A stretch of DNA of 64,000 nucleotides. Source: Bursaphelenchus xylophilus. Lineage: Eukaryota > Nematoda > Chromadorea > Rhabditida > Aphelenchoididae. Each line of letters opens with the position of its first letter. Positions within the stretch are counted from its first letter, which is position 1. Location: assembly GCA_904066235.2 (NCBI GenBank), contig CAJFCV020000002.1, positions 11,284,001-11,348,000 of the forward strand, read 5' to 3'. The translations under genes and the position numbers were made by a program. Below are positions 44,832 to 54,990 of this stretch, piece after piece. The notes beneath the pieces were generated by a model that was not told where the DNA came from, did no database searches, and worked only from the letters and a program-made list of their open reading frames with translations.

Positions 44832-45176
44832 TTACCGGCATGTTTTCATAAGAAGCTGATCAGTCAGTGCGGCTATCAGATGGCACGGTTGGCCTCCAAT
44901 GTGGCCATATCGTACCTCAAGATACGAAAATCTAAATATATATTGGATAAGGCTGCTGTGCGCCCTCTTACGTTTTCCATTATGTTGATTATAATGCCAA
45001 GGTATACCGACGTATTCACAGTCCATTACGATGTAGTTGCAATCTAGCAAAGCGTGCCACTTTTTATAGTATTGCCTCATCACTTGCTTAAATTCCTTTT
45101 CTTGAGAATCATTAATGTTTTGTCTCGAGAAAAAAACAATTTTTTCGTTTATTGCTCTTTTCGACAATGGCTTCAA
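44832..45176 (-). pseudogene. Unrecognised ORF upstream of an EVRYG segment
   Basis: A 114-codon frame: KRAINEKIVFFSRQNINDSQ, EFKQVMRQYYKKWHALLDCN, YIVMDCEYVGIPWHYN, then the EVRYGHIGGQPC module. Not recognised. The D-x-E in YIVMDCEY is only weakly suggestive of an exonuclease. Confidence 0.35.
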
Positions 45177-45370
45177 ACAAACTGTTGTTATGCCCGTAAT
45201 ATTGCCTGAGGGGCATTTTTACGATTGCCTTTGGATCAATGAAAATAACAGTGTTATGTCAGGACTTTCTTTTATAATCATATACGTAAGTTAGGCCCTG
45301 ATTTGTTCGATATAAGAGGGCATTATTACGCCTGCCTCGTCAATGATATTGTACACACAAAGGCGTATCC
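45150..45370 (+). repeat. Dispersed module G, copy 2
   Basis: Second copy of 42160-42380 with the two TTACG sites at about 45218 and 45327. Confidence 0.6.
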
Positions 45371-46659
45371 CATTTTGCTCTAGCAGCGATGATTAGCACA
45401 GTACAAGACCATCAGGATCTTCAGAATATTTTTGGCCGCTTTCTGTCGTCCGAAGCACCTCAACGAGCTAGCTAATGAGCTAGTCGTTGCTCGGAATCGA
45501 CTAATACGATCAATATTCTTCGCAAGGTAATTTTTGATATACGGGCAATTTACGACTGTTATCGCAATAACTGGGCATACGAAGGCCTTTCGGCGGCCTA
45601 GATTTTGCATTCATCTGGCCTGGAAACTCTGTTCGGTGCTCTCAACATACATCGCTTCCAGAAGTTCGCTGAACTAGAGTCCGTTCTCTCCAGTGGTTTA
45701 CGGTTCGGGAAAATTGAGTTCAGTTTGCCCAACCTTCTCATCGAGAAGCCCCGGGCTTCAAAGGTTTCCTGATAACATTTGTTACACTTCTACTTGCAAT
45801 CATTATTACGGGATAGAGAAATCGTCTTGGGCCTGACGGATTTACGCTCCATGCCAGCTTGTAGTATGACGACTGGAATCATGGAATAGAAATCTTCTTG
45901 TACGTTACATTTATCCATCCCGTGAAGACGCATTGAAGCCACCGAAAATGTAAAAAATAAAAATCTTGCCCATGGCTGCACCTTACGATTGTTCCTGCCT
46001 CATCTATAAGTAGGCTTGACACTGAGAGATAGGCCAAATAAAGACTCATAGTCAAAACTAAATGTAATTTTGACTGTTCCGTCGATGTGTTTTATTCATT
46101 ACGCTGAAGAATCGACTAGTCTTTTGGTTCTCCAGAGTTGTGATGACTTGTCGATAGTGTTCAAATATATGCTAAAATTACGGCCAAAACTACATTGACG
46201 ACAGGACAATATGAAAGGTACCAAGGTTTGCAGTAATATCTCAATAAGACATTCCATTACCACGGCTTGATCACGACTTATTTATTTAGTCTTCAAATTC
46301 TATCACAGAATATGCCCACCACAGAGGAAAATTATTGCTTCTTAGCGTCGCTGAAGCCGCCATTGGCTTCAAATAAACCATTGGTTTGTAACATTGCCCG
46401 AGGTAGATTTTTACGAGATTTTTTTCGTAATGGAAAAAGCAGTCGCATAATCTAATTGCTGCAACCAAAAATATAGCTCAAAAACCGCTAAGAAATTACT
46501 GAGGACTTGAAAAAAGCGTGATGAAGGTGATGGAGCCTCTTAAAATGGCTAAGACAGGAAAAAGATGAATCTCCAGTGGTTCTGGAAGTAGAAGATCTCG
46601 CCCCAAGTCCTTTGGTCAGCATTTTTTTCGCCCCAAGTCCTCGTGGTAGCATTTCTTAC

Positions 46660-47480
46660 GTTCCTCCTTGCATTCAGTCGCGATTCATGACTCACAAGGT
46701 TGAAATTATGACTTATTATTGTCCATATTTTTTCGCAATATAGTTTTTTTTAGAGTAGGGGTAGTTGAATCAATTACAATAGGCACAATACCTAATTATT
46801 CTTTATTCTCTATCACTTCACATCACATATATCACTAACAAAATTGGCTGGATTTATATAGTATTCTATTGGCGTTTTTTCTACAGGGTTTACAATATAG
46901 GAGTTTTCTGGATTTTATCGGAATCAGTTTCGTAATCTGATATTCTCTGTTTTTATAACAAGAAAGGATATTTTTTGCATATTTTTTATCTTTGCTGCAA
47001 ACTACAGAAAATTCTAGAAAGGGAAGGATATAGACAGTCAGATAATTTTAGAAAGAAAGGGATTTTTTATCTTTTAATTTTTGACCTAAAGACTTTTTGA
47101 TAAGTCTTTTATAGCAACATGTATAGAACCAATCACCAAATTCGATAGACTCATCTCCCTTGCCCACTCTCTTCTTGTGTTTTTGCTTTTTTTTAAGTTT
47201 TTATGCTGCTTATAAGTGTAAGAGATGGCGGTTTCAACAATGCCAAACATTAAGGGATGCATTCATTTAGGCCTGCGAAACGAGACTTTAATTCTCAAAC
47301 CCAAAAATACACAAGACTTATGGGACACCCTAATATTAGGCTGATTCGTTTTAGAAGGGCCGCCTTGCGTTGGAAACATCCATTCATCATCATTTTTTAA
47401 CCCCTCAAGCGGGATATTTATTGACAAGGCGTTCATTAAGAACTTCTGCTTGGGACGGTTTCCATTTTAAACCTGACCCA
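46660..47480. other. AT-rich gene-free stretch
   Basis: Long T and A runs, with AGAAAGG..ATTTTTTAT phrases repeated at 46960-47090. Notably free of TTACG. No gene seen. Confidence 0.4.
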
Positions 47481-47759
47481 AGCTGATCAGTCAGCCCGGC
47501 TAGCTGGCACCTCCGAGGCGGCCGTACCTCTGCACACAAAAATCTAAATACAAATTGGATCAGGCTACTTCATGCCCTCTTACGCATGTAGTGATGTTTC
47601 TTCAGGCGTAATCTCGGGTAGGTCGCTTCGTTAAGCCACTGTCTCTCTTCCCGCCACTGAAGATAAAGAGTGATGGGACTTTGTACCGTCTAGTAAGTCT
47701 CCCCACAGTTATATAAGTAAAAGAGCTGGGCTCTTTTTGGTTCTTCGGATTTTACGCAT

Positions 47760-47935
47760 CCTGGCAATTCATCGTATCTGCCCATCCTGTTATACTGGCG
47801 CAACAACGGGTTGGCCGACGCGCGGCTCAATTTCGGTCTTCACGATAGACCTGTACGCTTGAAAGGTCCCATACCTTGTTTCAATAGAAAAAATCTCGTC
47901 GACGATTTCAGGAAATCTAAAGAGAAGAAGGCTGA
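47760..47935 (+). repeat. Duplicated module J, copy 1
   Basis: GCGCAACAACGGGTTGGCC, GACGCGCGGCTCAATTT, TCCCATACCTTGTTTCAATA and AAAATCTCGTCGACGAT recur at 48595-48795. The second copy has an extra ~95 bases between the halves, beginning at GAGTTACGTTAG. Confidence 0.65.
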
Positions 47936-48023
47936 TCAAAGATCCAAAACTTGACAGACGAACAGACTATAGTCCGTAATATAAGTTTCGAAAAAAGTTT
48001 TTTTTTCGTACTAAAAAACTTAC

Positions 48024-48164
48024 GATTTTCAGCCAGGATATGTTTTACGATTAAATGCAGATCGTAGCGACCAGAGTTATGTGCGATGCCGATTGTTGCT
48101 TTACATGGTTGAGTGATGGATTTCACGTAATCATAAAAACTTCTGGCGGGGTTTTCTGCATTTC
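48024..48164 (-). pseudogene. Family B DNA polymerase exonuclease-domain exon (Polinton/Maverick-like)
   Basis: Between an acceptor (TTTGTTTTAG, ending 48165) and a donor (C/GTAAGT at 48018-48023) an open exon reads NPARSFYDYVKSITQP, then IGIAHNSGRYDLHLIVKHIL. The AHN..YD pattern followed by hydrophobics is the Exo II region of protein-primed family B polymerases (DNA_pol_B_2), as in Polinton/Maverick transposons. The Exo I and polymerase motifs are not found nearby, so this is one exon or a fragment. It is the best case in the window where a + strand TTACG coincides with a plausible minus-strand splice donor. Confidence 0.5.
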
Positions 48165-48594
48165 CTAAAACAAATAAATTTCAACTACGTTCAGATTATC
48201 ATACCATGAGGGATGCTCCAAATTTTTTTTCCGATCCATGGAATGAGAAATCGAAGTACTCGGCTAAATTTGCGGGCAAAAAAAGTTTGAAAACTTTTGG
48301 ATGCAGATAAAAAATGCTCTAAAATCTTTCGTGAGTCACTGTAATGAAAAAACCTTGGTTACAATGTCAAGATTAAGCGCTAGGATCGTTTTGACGGCAA
48401 TTGAGGCCGATTTGTTAGCAGGAAAACGGATTTTTGGCGGAAAAAATATTTGCGAGCAAAAAAAGTTCTAAAAATATTTGTGTGCCCGCAAATCTAAAAA
48501 AGCTTCCAAATAAATCAAAACTTGTTGTCTTGGGGAAAATTGGGCTCATATTTTGCGCGGCTCAATTCTCGACATATCCGGTCAACTGCGCTAG

Positions 48595-48795
48595 TTGCGC
48601 AACAACGGGTTGGCCGACGCGCGGCTCAATTTTGGTCTTCATGGAGTTACGTTAGTGTTCTTATAGATATATTTATTTATTCGAACGTAACCCTACAATA
48701 ATAAGAATTAATGAGGAGACCAAATGGAGAGTACAATCTGCGCTTGAAAAGTCCCATACCTTGTTTCAATAGAAAAAATCTCGTCGACGATGTCA
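48595..48795 (+). repeat. Duplicated module J, copy 2
   Basis: Copy of 47790-47900, interrupted at about 48645-48740 by a segment with GTTACGTTAG and GAACGTAACCC. Confidence 0.6.
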
Positions 48796-48899
48796 GTCAA
48801 CAAGGCGAGGCATTTTTTGAGGGGCGGTAGGTCAACTACCTTAAATTGAATGAGTACCCCCGCCACGTGTAGATACCTGGGTTGGCGGCGGGGCTTCCG

Positions 48900-49335
48900 A
48901 TTTCGTAGTCTGGCAGGATCTTACAGGAGCGACTATGATCACCTTTTTCGTTGTTCCCTGGAATGTGCCGACAGTAGAATATACTTTCTCACGGAGTCAT
49001 CTCATCCAATCATTCATAATTTTCAGCCACGGAGCATTGCAGATTTTTGAGGCTCCAATTTTACGAACGTTTTATCACGTAGACCTAGTAGTATACCACT
49101 TTCTCTTGGATTTATATTATACAGCGTATGTTAAAAACCAAAATTTATTGACAGCAGTTTACGCTGTGCATTAACTGTATGAATTCTGGTGCGTTTTACG
49201 TTAATGAAATATCCATGTTTGGTATTTCTAATGTTTTTATGGTCTTCCACTGTATCTTGACGAAAATATTTTTCCTTCAGGCAGGGGGCATTGCAGATTT
49301 TCGAGGCTCCATTTTTACGAGTTGGTCATTTGAAT
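48900..49335 (+). repeat. Module K array with GAGGCTCCATTTTTACGA boxes
   Basis: Two boxes (about 49040-49065 and 49295-49322) read GCAGATTTT.GAGGCTCC followed by A/T and TTACGA. Related boxes are at 37700, 40110-40150 and 42820-42850. The 37585-37715 and 48930-49060 segments also share GATCACCTTTTT, TGGAATGTG and AGTCATCTCATCCAA. Confidence 0.55.
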
Positions 49336-49479
49336 GTGTTACGACACCCCTCTCCGTAGTACAGAACATCCGGCTCTACGACGAAATTTACGTCATACAC
49401 CGCCACTTGGGTGGTTAAAAAAAAGAACTCACAGACGGTGAATGTTGTTGCGTTTTCTTAGGGCAGCGTGGCCCCTATT

Positions 49480-49625
49480 GATGGGAGGGCTTATCGGAGC
49501 GTTCATGAGGACCAGCGCGGCCCCGAGGCAACGGGCCGCGGGCTCTTGCTACGCTGTATTTGAGACAGTGACCGCTGATCCCCTAGAGCGTCCACTCAGA
49601 CCTTTCTGGGTCGGCTTGAACATTC
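49480..49625 (-). pseudogene. Gag C-terminal relic
   Basis: Aligns with the gag 3' end at 16335-16460: GACCAGCGCGGCCCC, CCGCGGGCTCTTGCT.CGCTG, GACCGCTGATCCCCT and TCGGCTTG. No frame is preserved. The rest of the element is absent. Confidence 0.55.
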
Positions 49626-49827
49626 ACAGTTTTAGTTGTGTGCGAAGTGTGACCCTGAGGTCCTAATTAATTCCCCTATTTCCGTCCCTGAGGTTTTTAC
49701 AATGATATATAAAATGCGAGGCCGCTTGTGACCCTGAGGTCTTTCAAATTAAAACTTTATAAAACGGCTTACCTGGATTGCCTCCTCTTCTTGTCTCTCT
49801 CGGCAATGGGCTCCCGGAGTTACGGTC

Positions 49828-49939
49828 GAACATGTAGAGCAGTACATCAACAACTCGATGGTCCCTAACCATGGGCATTTTCGCCGCTTTACGCAGCAAT
49901 TGTTATATTTTTGGAGGTATTTGGCGTTAATTCGTCTTT
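49828..49939 (+). pseudogene. Conserved unknown coding fragment, copy 1
   Basis: Reads VEHVEQYINNSMVPNHGHF, then RRFTQQLLYFWRYLALIRL and a stop. The copy at 58814-59038 differs mostly by conservative changes, so the frame was once under protein selection. Family not recognised. Confidence 0.4.
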
Positions 49940-50059
49940 AACTCTTTAGACTTACCGTAGTCTTCTGGTCTTCTGGCCCCGTCCGGCGGAGGCCGTTCGA
50001 TCGAAGGAAGGATCGGCATCCTTCCTTCGAATAACACACTTAGCAAAAATGGCTGAGAT

Positions 50060-50360
50060 TCAGTCTCTTGCCAGGTCCGGACCCCGTTGCCTCTGTGCAC
50101 CGGCCTTTTGTACAAACCTTGGCCGCCGCCCCCTGATCAGGCTACGCCCTCGATCGCCCCCTCTCTATCAGGCCACATTCCTTTGTCCTTCTAATTTTGG
50201 CCTAAACCCCGCCTATTCCTTTCTTAAGATCGAACAGCACGATAAGGATAAAATCTTTGAGAATTTCTTTGCGTACTTTCAACTCTACCGTGCCTTGTCC
50301 CTTTACTGGATCACGCCATTGCGCGGCCTCTTTATCCTTATCCTTTTTCCCTATTTACTA
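50060..50360 (+). repeat. Dispersed repeat C, copy 2
   Basis: Carries AGGTCCGGACCCCG, GATCAGGC, ATCAGGCCACATTCCTTTG and GATCACGCCATTGCG, as in 21250-21540. Confidence 0.45.
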
Positions 50361-50689
50361 TAATTGTCTCCTTTCCGATGGCTTGCTGGAACAAAATATG
50401 ATATGAGCAGTTACGTACTGATATATCTGAATGTAAGGAGTCGCTTTTCAGGTAGACGATGGAGATGTCCATCATGATTTTCTTCATCACATTGTTAACC
50501 AATGTTAACATTTATTTTACGCCTCAAAGTCAAGCTTAAGTTAATAAAGCCTAAGAACACGTGTAAATACTTATAAAGAAAATTACGATTCGATTGTGGT
50601 CACTCCTTGAATCGTTTTAATTTTTTGTAATAAGCTTTATTGAATCGTTCACAACTTACTCACCATACTATATTCCTCTGCAATATGGA

Positions 50690-51019
50690 TCAACCGAGAG
50701 ACAAGTCGTTGAAGTCATTTACAACGAAAAAGAAGAGCTTTCTATCATATATGAGACGACGAAAGGACAATGATTGAAGGGATAGGAAAGTTAGGCGATT
50801 CTCATAAATGTCTACAGGACGACCAAAGTCGCATGAATGGCCGTGTGTCGTATAGTTACGAGTTAACACCCCACTCAGACCGGCCAATCTTTCCTGAGCC
50901 TTGTGTGTCAGCGATCGGAATACACCGATTCGACCGTACTCCCCCTTCTCTTTTGTGCTGTTATACAGGCCATACTTCTTCCGGAGTCTTCTGCCCAGAT
51001 CGTGGGCACATGAAGACAA
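50690..51019 (-). pseudogene. Unrecognised coding-like ORF
   Basis: A 109-codon frame containing DLGRRLRKKYGLYNSTKEKG, YGRIGVFRSLTHKAQERLAG and HSCDFGRPVDIYENR. The basic, evenly mixed composition is protein-like. No paralog or known domain was recognised. Confidence 0.35.
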
Positions 51020-51394
51020 CGATGACTGGAACAGAATCGTATAACTTACGTCAATTTTTTGACGATATATTTCACCACTTCTTTGTTTGTAGATGTAGCA
51101 GCTTGGGTAGGTTGCTTTGAAGAGAGACAGCGGTAGGACCTCTTCGTGCCGTCGGGGACATCTCCCTACAGTCAGTAAAAGAGCTGGGCTTTTTTATGGT
51201 GTTTCATCCGATTGTTACGGTCTGTCCGTCATCGTAATCATTTAATATTTAATATTACAATATAGGTCTTAAATGAGCTCAAAGCTCAATCAAGCCGAAA
51301 ACTCTGGCCATTTCAAATTAACAGACCTTACGGTCAGTGCTACTGTTAGTCGCTGATCTTAGACAGTAAGATACGACCACAACCCTTACGTAAA

Positions 51395-51480
51395 GTGCAG
51401 GGTTCGCACGTAACTGCGGAGGTGTATTCCCCAAGGGCTCCAGCGTCCGCTTCATCCACAAGGCCGGCCACTGCAACAAG
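51395..51480 (-). pseudogene. Helicase Walker B exon start, relic
   Basis: The acceptor TTTCTTGTTGCAG near 51478 is followed by AGLVDEADAGALGEYTSAV. The L-V-D-E-A core is a good motif II of SF1 helicases. Homology to 36690-36750 is clear at the nucleotide level and then lost. Confidence 0.5.
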
Positions 51481-52041
51481 AAATCAGTATTTTTGGTCCC
51501 TCTTCGGATCTACTACCGTCTTTGGGACCAAATATTACGCCCACGCCATTCCTTTCAACAGCAGAAGATCACCAAATAATTATAATATTATACGATGCGT
51601 TATACCTGGAGTAACAGCTTGCCAATCAACCTGTACCAGCCTTATTTGTCCGCGATATTTCTTTGTCAGCAAGCATGCAAAAAAACTGTTCTTTACGCGC
51701 TTTTGTTTAATGGTTACTTTGAAATTTTTACCCGGTAGCTTCGAATCTTCGGAATTTCTCACTTCGTCAGGTCCACTTTGAAAAATCACGGTTTTTTTGT
51801 AACAAAAAAAGCAAAAAATACAGTTTTTCTTCACACTGCTTTCGTTGTCTGACAAGGGAATGGACTTTATGTGTAAATCGATTTTGGCTTGGGACCTAGT
51901 CAGATCGAAAGGTGTGTGGTAGTCGATTATTCACTTGGGGGGGAAATCTCTGCGCGGGGCTTCAAAGCCGAGAAAATCGGCTTCAAAGTTTGGACGAAAA
52001 TCAAAGGATAGGGATCCCGGAAAAGGAGCGATAAAAAGTGT

Positions 52042-52108
52042 GAAGCAGTGGCCGAGTGGTCAGTGCGCTCGCCTTTTGCGCAAAAGGTTGCAGGTTCGAA
52101 TCTTTCCA
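52042..52108 (+). tRNA. tRNA-Ser/Leu-like sequence in left arm of element 3
   Basis: A perfect A box (TGGCCGAGTGG) and a B box (GGTTCGAATC) at near-tRNA spacing. The GAAGCAG start matches class II tRNA-like units. The anticodon arm is irregular. CGTTTTTAC downstream could terminate RNA polymerase III. Confidence 0.5.
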
Positions 52109-52383
52109 AGCTCAAATCATCATTTATCGTTTTTACTTTTGCTTTCTTTGTGCTAATCCGGCTATACATTTAAAAAAGGGGTATAGATAAAAAAGTTAAC
52201 ATAATAGAAAGTTGTTTTTGAATACATCAGGTTGATGGTGTGCCCTGCGCTCTAAAACTGTAAAAGGAAGGTGCGAAGCCGTTGAAAATGGAAAAGTTCC
52301 GTTTAAAATATACTTCTTGACTCGATAATCGAGTTCAGTGGAAAAAAATTAATATAAGTTTTTGTCTAAAAAAGTTATGAATG

Positions 52384-52450
52384 GAAGCAGATTCGAACTT
52401 GCGACCTTTTGCGCAAAAAGCGAGCGCACTGACCACTCGGCCACTGCTTC
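52384..52450 (-). tRNA. tRNA-Ser/Leu-like sequence in right arm of element 3
   Basis: Mirror of the left unit, with AAGTTCGAATCTGC as B box. GAAGCAG at its start can pair with CTGCTTC at its end, so an acceptor-like stem survives here. A TTTTTT terminator-like run follows at about 52366-52371 on the minus strand. Confidence 0.5.
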
Positions 52451-52709
52451 ACACTTTTTACCGCTTCTTTTCCGGGATCCCTATCTCTTTCCTTTGATTT
52501 TCGTCCAAACTTTGAAGCCGATTTTCTCGGCTTTGAAGCCCCGCGCAGAGATTTCCCCCCAAGTGAATAATCGACTACCACACACCTTTCGATCTGACTA
52601 TGTCACAAGCCAAAATCGATTTACACATAAAGTCCATTCCCTTGTGAGTTAATTTTTTGAAGATTACGGGTGAGCTTCCAGCATCGTTTGCGTTTTGCGG
52701 CCAGAATAA

Positions 52710-53035
52710 ACAGATGTGCTCTGGCCAGTTCCCCGCTTTTAATCAGACTTCCCAGAGAGACAGCTCTTGATAACAAGCCCTCAAGCCAGTTCTATTATTG
52801 AGGCCGTATCGGCCTCTAGTCAGTGCCATCGTAACTCGCTAGAAGACAAATTATAGGGCCGTGTAGGCAATAGTGATCTTGATTGTTACGTAGATTGCAT
52901 AGTTGTTGTGTTACGCGTAATTGTAAAACCAAGCCAATGAAAGTTGTGGCTCTCTGGTGCATCGCCAGTTCTTCCGGCAATGGCTGGAGTGCTCTCATGG
53001 CCGCTTGATACCGGGGCATTGCTTTTTTCTCCAAG
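52710..53035 (-). pseudogene. Helicase fragment, strongly decayed, copy G
   Basis: Two frames together recall copy D: KKAMPRYQAAMRALQPLPEE (compare MPYQAALRETQPLLREL), then NNYAIYVTIK, two stops, and VTMALTRGRYGL (motif VI, with its aspartate replaced by tyrosine). In the VYVTIK codons copy D has GTCACC and this copy has GTAACA, creating a + strand TTACG. Confidence 0.55.
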
Positions 53036-53370
53036 GGTCGTTGATTTTGACAATAACACCGCTAAGTGTGAAAACTCAAATCAACTTTGCGATTCCATTA
53101 CGAAATTTCCTGTTGTTAAGGTATCTTTAAAGTCCTCCGTAACGAAATTTGCGGCCTATTCCTGCCCTTGGCTGCTGTCAGCGACATTCCGCGACCGCTT
53201 AGCCAGCGTGAACTGTTGTGGGCCATTTTTATGGCCCGATTTGAGTTGGCAAAAACTTTTGTTTTTACCATAAAGGTTGGAAACTTCAATGCTCACCTGC
53301 TATAATAGCTGGTCCAGATACCGCCGAAAGCCCATAGAGCATCATAGACGACAAATTTGATAAGAAGAGG

Positions 53371-53559
53371 ATGAATGTCTACGAGCCGCATAAGAAGTTC
53401 GTCATCCAAGCCTACCATCTTTTCCACAAATTTCTGTCGACAGAAACTTCAGGAAGGCCGCACGCGGCTAATCAGGAATATGTAATCCTGTCTACCAATG
53501 GAGGATCTTTCACATTTTCAGAGGACAGTGTCGTTGCCTGCATATTTAATTACACATAA
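53371..53559 (+). CDS. Unrecognised small ORF
   Basis: A 62-codon frame (EPHKKFVIQAYHLFHKFLST, then EYVILSTNGGSFTFSEDS) with a protein-like composition. No copies, domain or splice sites found. Confidence 0.25.
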   Translation: MNVYEPHKKFVIQAYHLFHKFLSTETSGRPHAANQEYVILSTNGGSFTFSEDSVVACIFNYT

Positions 53560-53842
53560 TGTGAATTCCATGCGTTTAGAGGTGTTCAGACCTGTGCGGT
53601 GTTGTCTTTTTGTGTGTCTTTTTGTTGAAGTAAAAAGTTATCATCTGCTCTAAAAAGCGAGAATACAAACTCGCTGTTACGGAGAAGTCTATTCAAGTTT
53701 TATCTACCAGGACCGAAATCAAGTCTTGAAAGCAGCTGTACATGAGGTTTACCTGCCAATTCAAGACGCTTTTTGTATTCCGCGTCGGCCTGTAAATTTA
53801 TACGATCATGGTATGTTTGGTCTCTCTCTTCCTGTTCTTTCC

Positions 53843-54127
53843 TCAGTCTTTATTCTTCATCAGTTTGTTCCAGTTCTTCTCACAGCAGGCCTTTTTTTGA
53901 GGGTCTACGCCTCCAGGGTTTGGAGAGGTGTCGGGGAGGACCTCCGACAGTGTAAGCCATGCCTTGGTTCGCTGCCTGGCTACCAGATCCCCAAATTTCT
54001 GGTGGTAGAGTGTGGAGAACAGCTCTAATGCTTGACTGGCCATCTTGAAGATCTGATTGACCAGATTCTTATTGGTCACCTTGTCGGGGTGCATCAGCAA
54101 AGAGAGTTTTCTGAAGAAAGGATACAC
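53843..54127 (-). pseudogene. J-domain (DnaJ-like) fragment
   Basis: Reads YPFFRKLSLLMHPDKVTNKN, then FKMASQALELFSTLYH. HPDK is the signature of J domains, which stimulate Hsp70 ATPases, and the following helix fits helix III. The preceding helices are missing, and the C-terminal part is charged. A diverged second copy of the downstream half lies at 62190-62380. Confidence 0.6.
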
Positions 54128-54754
54128 TGGGTTAATCTCTCCAGTCTCTTACGTCCTGGTACGTTTCAGATTGATAACATGGGAAACCAACGACTCTTTG
54201 TCCATTTCGTACTATCAAAATTGTAATGCTGATAATGACGCCGCTTGAATTCAACTGGGTACTCTGGTCCTTTACGCCACGTTCACGCATTTCTGTGAAC
54301 ACTCAGCCTTGTGTAATTTATCTCGATCATATGTCATGTTATACGAATAACTTTTCGTCCATGATATCATGCGCATAAGTTTCTTGTTGCAGGGAGTCTT
54401 ATTGGGAGACGAGGGACATGTGGGTGTTCTGGTCCTCAAAGACATCAGCGCCCAGACGTTTCATAGTCTGGGTTTGATCATAAGTCCGAACCAGAAACCA
54501 TAATGTAGAACGGAACGCCGACAATGGCTCTTCTTGGGCGGCGGTTGTGATTGCAGTGCTGCTGTTATACATGCTTATCCCCTGCTTTGGCTCTCTACTG
54601 CAGTCCGTTCACATTGCAGTTGGGCACGGTGAACGGGCAGTTGAGCCATTTGATCCGCGCTTCGATTGTTCGCTGCTACCAGTTTATCTTGAACTTCAAG
54701 CCATGTGGGCTTGAAGAATGCAGACCTGGTGATAGAAATTGGAACTCAACTGTA

Positions 54755-54990
54755 TAATATCATCCATTATGTTTGGTTTGGAGTCCCAACTTGCCAATCA
54801 ACAGGTACCACCCTTATTTGCCCTGGAGGTTTCTTTGTCAGTATTGATCTCAAAAACATATTCCTTTTTTACGTTCCGCTCTTTAACGCGGTAGTTGTAT
54901 ATCTTGGGAATTTCTCACTTCTTAAACTCTTAAACATCACTATTCTTTTTACGTTGAATCTTGCTTCTTTTGACGTATGAGTTAATTTCT
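54755..54990 (+). repeat. Paralog of the 51600-51850 flank with empty element 3 site
   Basis: CTTGCCAATCAAC.GGTACCA, CCTTATTTG, TTTCTTTGTCAG and GGAATTTCTCACTTC are shared in order with 51610-51765. At its end TTTTGACGTATGAGTTAATT corresponds to the two sides of fold-back element 3. Confidence 0.6.

Larger units (their letters stand above)
51853..52644. mobile_element. Fold-back element 3 with tRNA-like arms
   Basis: A 792-base inverted-repeat element with termini CAAGGGAATGGACTTTATG and its complement, arms of about 260 bases and a ~270-base loop. TGA flanks both ends (51850-51852 and 52645-52647). The paralogous segment at 54950-55000 reads GTATGAGTTAATT without the element, supporting a 3-base duplication. 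Ends differ from the TTAA elements, so it is a separate family with the same unusual design. No transposase gene. Confidence 0.75.
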
